Source: Progne subis subis (taxonomy: Eukaryota; Chordata; Aves; Passeriformes; Hirundinidae). From it: DNA of 64,000 nt. Location of the stretch: positions 1 through 64,000 of the forward strand of contig JAKJHU010000062.1 of assembly GCA_022316685.1 (NCBI GenBank), read 5' to 3'. Positions 35,002 to 46,300 of the stretch are shown piece after piece; position 1 is the stretch's first letter; each line of letters starts with the position of its first letter. The notes beneath the pieces were generated by a model. That model saw only the letters and a list, made by a program, of their open reading frames with translations, was not told where the DNA came from and searched no databases. The translations under genes were made by a program, and so were the position numbers.

Positions 35002-35404
35002 GCCTTTCTCATGTTTTGTATTGGTTCAGACATAAAGCTCATGGCACTGGACACAGACTTGGAAAACCACTTTTTTTTTTTTTAATTTTACTTTTTTTTT
35101 TAAATTGTTATTAAATATGTTCCAGCTTTGTCTTGAAAAGAGAAACACCTTAAGCAAAACATGCTTAGCTAAAAAGAATTTCTGTATTGATTTTGGGCAT
35201 CAGGTACTTCTTAAAAAGTAGAAACGATTCTGCACAGTTATTTTCACGAGCACTAATAGAAAAGGCAAAAATAATTCCCACACCTGCTTTAGGCACAGAA
35301 AGTACCAAGGTAGGAAAAGACTTTTCCTCTTTTATTATGTTTTTCTCTTGCCCATTGTGCAAGCAGTGAACAATGTCAATTCATTTTGCAGTTTACAGCA
35401 TGTC

Positions 35405-35625
35405 ACCTTCGGTGTGTTTCTTCTGGGGGTGGTGATTCCACCACTTCTCTGGGCAGTCTGTTCCAAGCTTTTCTGTCAAGAAAATATTCCTGACGTCTGA
35501 GCTGAACCTCTCCTGGCACAACTTGAGGCCATTTCCCCTTGCTGGTTACCAGCTACACCCTCCTCTCAGGGAGTTGTAGAGAGCCACAGAGAGCTCATTT
35601 TCTCCAGGCTAAAGAAGAATAAAGA
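35405..35625 (-). mobile_element. CR1 LINE fragment
   Basis: On the plus strand it reads GATTCCACCACTTCTCTGGG, AAAATATTCCTGACGTCTGA and TTGAGGCCATTTCCCCTTGC, the reverse complement of a common CR1 ORF2/3' segment. The 3' terminus is missing. Confidence 0.75.
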
Positions 35626-36883
35626 ACTACTCTAGTTTTGATGGATGGAGAATCTCTACCTTCAGTAAACATACCTTCATTTGGAAGAAAAAAAAAAAAA
35701 AAAAAGTCCCATTCCTCTCCCTTCAGCTGCTGCAATCACTGCTAAGAGGTGATTGTCATGACAGACAACACATTTCAGAACAATTCAGCATTTCACTCAG
35801 CATATCTTGTTTGGAGGTTTGTTGTTGTTGTTGTTTGGTGGTGGTTTTTTTGGGTTTTTTTTTTTTTTTTTTAATCTGTCTATTAACCATATCCCACTGA
35901 GCATCTGTTTTAAAGTATCAGCTGTCCTGTTGTGAAATGGTGCTCAAGGGCTCACTCTTTTTATTTAAAATAATAACGAGCTCCAAGGGACGCGAGTACA
36001 GCGAAAGCAAACCGACAAATACACAGAGGCAGCTTTGAGGATATGAGCTAAAGTATTCCCCAAAAGAGGGAATTTTAAGGTGTGTGGAAACACGGATGGG
36101 TGTTTTTCCCGCCTGACGATGAATTTCTCCCGGAATAACCAAAACTGAGTGTGAAAAACACATCGATAGTTGCGATAGTCATTGGGGGTAACGCTGTTAT
36201 CTGAGTGCCCTCTGCCGGACTTTGCACGTTGTCTCAACACGGCCAAGAGTACTGTGTTTCAGAATCTCTTAAATAATAATAATAAAAGTAGTTTCAAATA
36301 AAATTCCGCTACTCGAAGGCTTTAAAAAAATCCCAAAACTATTGTGTTTATGAAAGCACGTGTGTAGTTTTAAGCAGGCATAACTTTTTCAGCCGAGGTA
36401 AAGACAAAATCCTTCCTGGAAAAATACTGCTTTTTGCCAATTTTGAGATGAAAACCAGGTGTAATGATGCGATTTGGTGAGGTGGCTTAAATGCTTTAGG
36501 TTTCTGTAAATTTTGATCGAATTTGCCGGAATCAGAAAGCCTGTGCTAGCCTTGAGCTTGTCTCTCCTGTGTCAGTCCCCTGCATGGACCTGCATACAGG
36601 ATCACTGTACGCACTTTTTATGGGCCTTTGGCATGTGGATGTTCTGGCAGCATCTTTAATCCCACTAAAAAAACCCAAAAAACCCAAAAAAGCCAAGCAG
36701 ACTGGCTCGGTCAGAACTGCCAAGGAGGTTTTTCTTTGTTGAGAATTTGGTTCCATTTGTGTAACTCATTCTGTTACTGGCAATCAGGTACACACCAGGC
36801 ACTTTCATACTTGTTTGTTAGTGTTTATTGCCGTTGCTTGCAGTTTTGCTGTTAGTTATGCTCTCTGTACAGTGCTACAATAT

Positions 36884-36889
36884 TTTATT
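36884..36889 (-). terminator. Candidate polyadenylation signal of SLCO1B
   Basis: TTTATT on the plus strand (AATAAA on the transcript strand) lies about 80 bases after the stop. A second copy is at 36824-36829. Either would give a short 3' UTR. Motif only. Confidence 0.35.
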
Positions 36890-36966
36890 TAACTCCTCAC
36901 AGCATTTTGAATGGTGTTTCTAAAAGAAGCTGACCTGATTCACACGCCACTGGTCTAAATTTCTTT

Positions 36967-37180
36967 CTAAATAGAGGATTCATTCTCGGCATCAGAAGAA
37001 CCTGGCAAGCGTTCTTTGATCTTGCAGTTGTCTTCTTTATTCACACCAGCATCTTCTTTCCCATTCTCCAGAGGCCTGGAGTTCTTATTTTGAAAGTGTT
37101 TCTTTATCAATATATAAAAAATTATTCCAACCAAGTAGGAAGGACCTCTTAAAATTGCTCCTAGACCCAGGAAGACATAC
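36967..37180 (-). CDS. SLCO1B3: SLCO1B exon 14 (helix 12, C-terminal tail, stop)
   Basis: This exon follows ctgtcccacag. It encodes [20 protein letters not shown], a lysine-rich tail, and ends ENESSI with TAG at 36967-36969. The last residues (SSI) could act as a class I PDZ ligand; this is inference. Confidence 0.95.
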
Positions 37181-37277
37181 CTGTGGGACAGAGCATAGAA
37201 CATTGGGCCAGGTGTTGAATTTTACAAAGACACTGAAGAAAAATCACTTTAATGGCATTTAAGGTTCTTGCATATAC

Positions 37278-37315
<38 letters not shown>

Positions 37316-40300
37316 TAGGGGAAGATGTTAAAACTCATTGTGAATGATACAAAAAATTGGACATTTTTATTTGCAAGGACTTCTAAAGAACTGATAAACA
37401 TTTTTTTGCTTATGAAGATAGATTGCAAAGTAAAACTTCCATCATCTTCTTCTTCCTCCCACCACCCCCTCCCCCCCCTTTTTTTTTCTTTATTTTTTTT
37501 TCTTTCTTTTTTTTTAAGGTTTTAGATTCTTTAGGGCTAGAAAAATATTGAGATCACCAGAGTGGTTCATTGTATGTCAAAATAAAAACCACATCAGAAG
37601 TGGCCAAGGCTTGATGGAAACTGAGAAAAATCTATGGAGCATTCCCCCAGGAGACTGATAGTGCTTGGGTTTCACCAACACCTACAGCTACTCAGTACAA
37701 TACTTTTTCATAGACTTTTCTCTCAAAAGTGGCCAATGCACAGATGTTAACATTCTTGCCAGGGTGAAAAACTACACGCAGATAAGGTAAATTTGGGTAA
37801 CTTTCCCATGGTAAGTCCTAAAGTCTGAGGTATTTTTAATCGGCTCTAAATACATTAAAAATACACAGCTCATTCCAGAAATCTCCATCATGGATATTAA
37901 ACTTCTCTTATGCAACATAAAAACTGACAGAAAATGGAGACCTTAACATTTCATCCTGAAATTTTTCAATTTCAGGAGTTCTGGACCGGCTTAAAGCTGA
38001 GCCCAGAGTTGGTGTCTGACCGTGATTTTGGATCACGCACTCCAGCGTAAGAGAACCAAGCACGTCTTTCCAGAGAGAGGGGTTTTGTGCCCTAATTTGC
38101 CCTACCTGTTTGCATTGGAGTCATAGAACCTGCAAGCCCCCCGCTTCCCGCAGCTGGTGCTCCCCCATTTCAAGCACGTCTTGTCGATGGCCGCACCGAA
38201 ATAAACCGGCGCTGGGATCCCAGCTGCAAGGAGACAAGCAGAAAATGGGACAAGATTGCACAGATAAAGGACATCTTCTGGGGAAATCAGCTTTATATTT
38301 CCGTAGCGGCGATTACACGCTTCAAGAGCGGCGCTGGGTGGATGGGACTCTGCAGTGGTTTCTCTTACCCAACATTCTCATGGTGAGTGTGAACAGACCA
38401 ACTGCGAGAGCTTTCAGCTCTGGCTGAACACATCTGAAAAAAAAGAGGGATAAGTAAGAAGAGTTGGCCTACTCAGCGCTTAGACATGCCTATTAAACTG
38501 CTATTCAATAACCTGGATTTATTACTCTTGTCGACAGAAAGACAAAATATGGAAGAAGAGTGCTTCCTTCATCTGCTGAAGTGTGGTTTTCATATGAAAA
38601 AGGTGAATTAATCTATTTGACTTCCATCAAATAGCTCCTGGCAAGTCCATTCCCTATGCATAATTAAGGAATTGACGTTTTAAAGTCATAAGCGGAGTCT
38701 ATCCCGACCTTATGGAAATGGGCTCCCCAGCTGCCTTCACTCTTGGGCATATATTTCTCACACTTGATGGAATATTTAATGGGAAATATCCTATTGCCCT
38801 AAGACAAAAGAGTTGCAGGTAGCAGGGTTAGTGCAGCATCTTTCTGTGCTTGAACAGAATTCCTCTGTACGAGGACGTATCTTGGACAGCACAAAGCCTC
38901 CTGGCAATACACTCATCTGTTTCATGGGGAACTGCACTCCAGGCATCAGAAATGGACACTGATCTTGAATTTCATTAAAACTCTAGCCTATGCCACCTCC
39001 TTATGCATCCAGAAATCCTGGAAAATGCATTGCACTTTCAAAATCCAAGCAGAAAAAAGGGGCTTGTTCTGGAAAACCTGATTACAGAACCATAGAATCA
39101 CAAAATGGTTTAGTTTGGAAGGGACATTAAGAATTAACTTGTTCCAAAACCATGCCATGGGCAGGGACACCTGCCACTATCCCAGGCTGTTCAGAGCCCC
39201 ATCCAGCCTGGCCTTGGACCCTTCCAGGGATGGGGCAGCCACAGCTTCTCTGGGCAGCCTGTGCCAGGGCCACACCATCCTCACTGGGAGGAATTCCTTC
39301 TAACCAAAACTTTACCTCTCTTAGTTTGAACCCATTTACTCCTTGACCTACCACTACAGCTCCTGATGAGCAAAAAAAGTCCTTTTTTCCCCTAAGGTAA
39401 AGAAACAAACCTGACTCTGAAGGCCTCACTAGAAACTGTACTCACCTAAACATAATCATGTATGAAGGAGTGGCCCCCAGGGCATAGCAAAAAGCCACCT
39501 ATGACTTGTATTGCTATGTAATAAATGAACTTTGTTGAACAATCATCACTTTTTGGACATTGCCCCAAGGTGGCAGAATTGTTTCTTGCCCATGAACTCT
39601 TGATTTCAAGACATCTGCAGTTATGGAAGACCTGGAAGACACAGAACAGGTTTGATAGGACGCTGCTTGTGAAATGGGGATTCTGTTGGAGAGAAAACAG
39701 AGTAAAGAGATGGCTCCAGATCATTTATGTTCTGGAGTGAGCACCTGGCATCAGGAAACATGCAAATAGCACAGCCCAATAAGGGTTTACACCCATGGAC
39801 TGGAGCACTGTCTCTAGGGACTCTGGGAATTATCTCCAGCACTCCATGCCAAGCAAAAGTCAGCCACCCAGAAAAACAGGCAGTTTCCTGACATCCCAAA
39901 GTCTCACATGGAGGAAAGACACTGCCTTTCCTTAACGCATTTTGCATACTTAAACATTAATGATGAGTAGCAGGGAAGATACTACGCTGTCTTAGCCTAC
40001 TTCAACTGTAAGGTAAAGCTTCAGGGCAGCCAAAATTACATTTATGAAAGGCAAAGCCTATGGACAACCTTCAGTCAACATGAAACCAATTTGATTTGTG
40101 TGTTTCCCCCTCTTATGCTCAACCTATAGAAATGGAAAGTTAGTATCTAGAATAAGGAGCTAGGGCTTTTTGCCTAATGTGCAATTACTCAGAGAAATCT
40201 CTCTTCTCTGTGCTGTTTGTAGCCAGAAATCAAAAATACCTTGCTGACTAGTCACCCAGTAACTTTGGTTTTCCTGAAATGCATCATCCTGCTAAATTTT

Positions 40301-43300
40301 CCATGTTGCATGGAAAATAAGCTGGTAGGAAACCTCGGAGAGCCAAGCAGGGTCTTACTGTGTTCTTTCCATGTCCCACGGAAGTGTTGCACCCAGCCAG
40401 ACATGCCGAAACATAGGTGATCCCGTTGGCTCCACACACAGGATCCCACATATTGGAGGCACAATTGCAGCGAGAGTTGCATTCCGAAAATAAGGAATTG
40501 TTGTGGAATGGAATGGGGTTGCTTGGAAGTTAAGTTCAGACAAGTGTAAGTAATTTTTAATGCAGTGCTGGTCAGTGAATTCCCTTCTGTGTAAGGGTGT
40601 TGCTGTTCTGAAACCCACCTCATATGCCCAGGACATGTTTTCACAGTTGAGTTTCTACATCTCTATTGGTCTGTTTGACATTCCATCTTACTTGCACTGA
40701 TATTAAAGCGATTACAGGTAATAGAGAATTTTAAAACTAATTAAAACATTGCTACTGATTTTACGGAAAAGAGAAAGGAAGGAGAGGTCGTTTGGACTTC
40801 TTGCTAACTGAATTTAGAGCTAGCAAGAGTTATCTCAGTTTATCAAGTATATCTTTATCAGTTTATAAAAATGCACCAGCGACAGAAACCAGATCTCCTG
40901 GTCTCTGTAGTTAAAAAAACCACTCTCATAAATCCTAGCCTAACTTTTCATCAAGGATATGAAGAATGTAGTATTATCATTTGCTTTCAGACATCCTTTT
41001 TGCATTGAGCAAAAAGATATATCTTCACTCATCTTCTCCTTTCTAGGTAAATGAGACTTATGTACTTGCCATTTTTCCATCCCCGTGCTTCTTAAGCATA
41101 TTCCCTGGTGCACTACTTACACTCCTAGTGAAAACATTGCACAGCAATACTCCCATCCTCCCCCAGCAAAACAACCTACATTGCTAATGATGCAGTTCCT
41201 AATTAATCTTTAACCAGCATTGGGCTTTGTCAGGCTGACAACCTGCTGACCAACAAAAACTACCAAAAATCACATATTGTAGTGTTCACTTGCTCTCCAG
41301 CATTGCAAAAGCATATTTCTCTTTTAGCTTTGATGCCACAGTGTATTTTTTGAGAACTATGGGGGAAAAATACAATCTTTTCTCTTTTTATACTCACCCT
41401 TCATAGGACACTGTCATTCCTGCCACCACATTGTTATCACAGCCAACAAAAAAGTGTAAAAAACCGATGGCATAGGACAAAAATGACATGGTAAATGAAA
41501 ACTTTGTCGCTGCAACGATGCCCATTTTATACTTTTTCATTATAAGCCCTCCTAGGAAAATTCCAAGACCTACAGGAGGCAAGGATGTCATTCCTGAAAA
41601 AGATTATAGAAAGGGAATATTAGAATTAAGGAATCATTACAGTCTTAAGAACCAAAACCTGTCCTTAGGTTTTTTGTTCCTGGAAGCTTTATGGTCTGTT
41701 ATGACTTCAGGAAGGTTTGTGTTCAGTCCTACTGCTGGGTTGCACATGCTGTTTGTGACATGCTTAACCCTCCAAACCCACTTCCTTTGCAAGGATCTTT
41801 CCAGATGCTTCAGCAACTGAAACTTCCACACCACACTCATTGTACATTTGGGGTGCCCTAGCTATAAATATAATATAAATGTAATGTAATGTAATATAAG
41901 TTTAAAAATTCTTATGGCCCCATAGGCACAAACCCTGTATTTTTTATAATTCAGGTTCAGGTCAGGCCACCATTTACCTCAACCTGCTCTGCATGGAATT
42001 CAGCCCCAGATAAAGCACCAGAACTTATCCCCATGCAGTCCTTGCAATGTGGAACTCACCTATGAGAAAGTTGGATTTGGATGTAGATTGTCCATACTGC
42101 TGTTCCATGTACTTTGGTTTGTAAGTCACAAAACCAATAAAACCACTGAACTGTAACAGTGAGCAACACAAAAATGTAAAGTACATTCGATTACCCAATA
42201 CTTTTTTCAGGGAGTTATAGAAATCTGAAAGAAAGGGACATATGAGTTGGCATTGAAAGATGCATGGCATAATTACGGGTGAGTAACCTGCAAAACTTAG
42301 AGCAAGGTCCTGCTCTCAGCTCTCCAAGTGCAAGATGTACTGATCTTCATTTGTATGAGGGTATCTGAAAGCAAAATCAGGTTCTTGAAAAACATCAGAG
42401 GTTGAAGTACAGGAAGAGAATCCTAAAAGAAGATAGAAGTATGGGTTAAGGCCTGGCTGCTCTATTGAGATATGCACGTGAAGGCTGAGGGGCTCCACAT
42501 GGCACAGACTTTGTTCAGCTTGCATGAATATTATTACAGGCTCAAGGCTAAGTGAGAGCTGCCTTGCAGGAGATGTCCAGTGTCTTCCACTGGGATGGGA
42601 TCTGGACAAAAAAATTGACAAATGAAGCAAAGCCACTTCTTTCCACCACATTTTTTGACCCAAGGAAGGTACAACCAGAGCTATTCAAGCCCGATGTATT
42701 TTCACCAGGCACCAATGTATTTCAGAGTCTTCATGAACTCTCTCAAATGAATAATTTGTCTTCCCATATTGCAAAAGGAGCAATTTAGGAGCAAATTATT
42801 AAAAATAATTTAGCAAATTATTTAGGTTCAGATATAGGAACACTTTTCTACTGTTCAAATGTCTTCCAGCACAAAATTTGGGGTAAGTGCCTACTCAGGT
42901 GATGATTTATTTCAGGTGATTTATGCAGAACCTCAGAGTCCTGCACAAGCTATTTCACTTCTAATAATTTTTGGCAGACCTTTCCTTTCCTGGGGATAGC
43001 TGCCTGGTTTAGATGGAAGTACAGGGGAGGCAAAATATTTTGCACACATTTCCTATGTGTGTTGTGCCTATTGCTTTTCACATTTATACAACTTGAGAAA
43101 CACTTGCCTTTCAGCATTACTGACCACTTCCTTGGCTTAGTTTTTTCAGGAGAAAGTTTATTCCTCACGACACCCGTGTTTTCCAAGAGACCATGTGAAG
43201 TTTTGTCCTTATTGGCTTGCTCTGGCTTCTTCAGACTCTTTGGCAGGAAGCAAAATGGAACAGCACATAGGAAATTGGTCGCTCCACCTATTAAAAAGCC

Positions 43301-46300
43301 AAGCCACCAGGCACCCACCCAGCGGGAATCCTGTGGGGTGATAGTGATGCTCCCTAGAAGTGAGGGAAACAGGCACAAGTTACCCCAGTGAAGAAGTGGA
43401 ACCTTCCCAACCTTTTTCTGCTATGACAGCTACATTTTATAGTGTCTGACTTCCAGCAATAAACATCTAATGAGGGTCCATCCATGCAGTGGAGGCATCC
43501 GGAATCATACCCTGAATGGTGTTATAGAATCGTAGATTGGTTTGGATTGGAAGGCGTCCGATGGGCAGGGATGACTTCCAGTTGACCAGGATGGTCTGAG
43601 ACCAATCCAACCTGGCCTTGAACACTTCCAGGGATGGGACATCCATAGCTTCTCTGGACAACTGGTTCCCTTGTCCTACCATCCTCATTTCTTCCTAACA
43701 TCTAAACTTACTCTCTTTTGGTTTGAAGCCATTCCTGTTAGCCCAGCATTATTTTATCTGTCATTCTACACCTTTCACTGATTGATGTTTTGTGGCAGAT
43801 ATAGCAACACCAAGGTCCTTACCCAACACATGGGAAAACAAAAGGGGTGGCAGACAGGCCTTAAGCATGGCCTGCTTTTTGGCTCCTGAATTCCTGAAAT
43901 CCTCTGCTTTCCTGAATTGTGTAGGTTGCTATCAAGCAATTGGAAATTCTCTGTAGTGTCAGTGAAATCACTCATGGCCATAAATGTATTTCAAGGAAGA
44001 TGAGAGTAGCTGTTTGTATTTTTATGATTTTTTATTCTGGCATGTTTGGTGGGGGACTAAAATTGTACGACTTTTCACTGCATGACTAGAATTGGCTCAC
44101 TATTTTTTAAATAAAATCAAACACTGGCTTAACAAAGGGCAAAGACAAAATAGTTCACCTATCTAACTACAGAATTCCGAAGATCTGAAAACTTCTCTGT
44201 CCTTCTAGAAAAACAAGATCACTGAAAAGGAACAGGATGAAAGACCACCACTTACAGGGATTGCTGTGTCCCCTCTGGCAGGCGTGAATACATACACATG
44301 TTTTCATTTAATCTGAATAAGCAAGAGCTGAGAAAAAGTGTATGTTGTGCTGCAAAAACTATGTGAAATGTAAAATAATCAGTGGAAAGGGTGGGTAATT
44401 CCCCCAAACTGTAAAGCTGCTGTACTAGCAGAATCTTTTTGTTAAAATTCCATTTTAGGAAAAAAATCTTGGTTCCGTGAGAGCTCTTGGTACTAATACT
44501 TAGAGTTAAGAATTATTGTGTATTACAATCCTTTAATCTTAAAGCACTAGCTCTAAAATATGCTCCCAGTCTAATTCTGCCTTTACTCTAAAAGCTTTCA
44601 CTAATTTAGTAAAATTGTAATAAATTATACAACAAAATATTTAAATATAATTCAAAATATATCAACATAATTGATATAAGGAAAATATATGCAAGTGTTT
44701 ATAGAAAATTCTTACGAACAAGTATCAACTAGCTTTCACTTTTCCTCTGTTTTGCTTACCTGGATCCACAAATCCAACATCCACGTACAGTTTTGCACAG
44801 AGAGATCCCAACAGGAAACCAAACATGGGGCCCATCATGGCTACTGTGTGCAAACAGGCTGAAAATACACAATGAAGAAGATGCCTTCAGCTCTAATGGC
44901 TGAATGTTGTCCTCTGCAGAGGGTGATCGACCTCTTATACTGCGAATCTCCCAGTTTACTTCGTGTTGAGATTACCTACATACACAGGAACATTCTCTTC
45001 TTTAGCAAAATCATCGAGATAAGAGATGCCCAGTGGTGTTATTGGGGTCTCACCAATCCCACGTAACATGTTTCCCAGTAAGATATATATCCACATGTAT
45101 GATGCTGGCTCCTTCTCACAGCCTGCAGATGAGAGTTTATGCCTTTGTAATAAATTATTTGAATGGGAAAGAGAGGGGGAAAAAAAAAATCACAGGAAAT
45201 GTAGCACATGTAAAGATTACAGATTAGAAATCAAGGTATTTAGAACATTTCCTTATAGAAAATAAATGAAAGGATGTCAACCCCATTATAAATTTTCATG
45301 ATCTTTTAATAACACATCCTTCTACCTCCACTGCATTTGATTTCTAAAAGCACAGGCAAGTATCCCCCATCAGAAAAAAATGCTCATTAAAAAAACCAAC
45401 TTGTTGATACTTTCATAAATATATTACCTGGAATACATCATGCATGTGAGAAGTTTGAGATGGTTTCTGGTGTAGAGCTTGGCTTGTTCTCTACCTGTAT
45501 CCCATACAAGCAACACATAAAACAGCTGTGTTCCACATTGCAAGGAGCATAATAGGAATCTCCATTTATTTCAGTTAAAATTTATGCAGTTTCATGTCCT
45601 GTCTGAATGAAACTTAGTTCTTCCATGTCCTAGTTCTTCCTCTCCCCAACTCCAGGCCCTGGATAACTGAATCCTTGCAACCAAGGATTAAACAAGCTCC
45701 CGTACTTGTACTTTCCTTTACAGCTCCCTACCTGATTGTGAGACTTCCAGGACAGTGCCGTTCACATCTTGGTGTAGGGAACAGGGATTTATGCTGGAAG
45801 TTAAGTTGGCTGAAGCAGCTGTATGTGATGCTGTCTCATACTTATAGCTGCAAACACACAACAGAAGATGTAGAAGCAGTGCTCACTAGGGAAACAGCAG
45901 TGTGGTAGGGCTGGAGCCGCTTAGCTGCTGTTTCCCTAAAGAAAAGAGCTACTGAAGGAGCAAATAAGATTATTTAAGAACATTTTAGAAAACCACAACA
46001 CTAAAATTAAGAACAAATAAAATTTAGAATTCTCTGTCTGGAAGGCATGATGTTTTAAGCCGGAAAATTCAAAAGGGCTTGTGAAAGTATTTCGGATAGG
46101 ACTGGATTTTTGGTGTCTAAATTTAGGGTCAGGTCCAAGTGAGCTTCCTGTGTTGACCCCACAGCCAAGGAGAAAAGAAAAAAATGCCTTGAGTTTGATC
46201 AAAGGTGCCTTTTCCATCTTTGATGTGTGTTTGGTCTGTCCAGCTGCTTTAAATTGATCCCTTCCCCAGAAATGAGTGCTGCTGAGGGACAAAGTACAAT

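Larger units (their letters stand above)
27100..36880. other. Intergenic region between the tail-to-tail SLCO1A2 and SLCO1B genes
   Basis: No coding exon is recognised. Contents are a probable LTR-derived block (28752-29280), AAAAT and poly-A/GA microsatellites (31.2 and 31.8 kb), T-rich runs (33.04-33.09 kb), poly-A at 34.3 kb, a duplicated-flank TA/TATG microsatellite at 34.9 kb and a CR1 piece at 35.4-35.6 kb. The rest is AT-rich sequence in which I see nothing. Confidence 0.6.
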
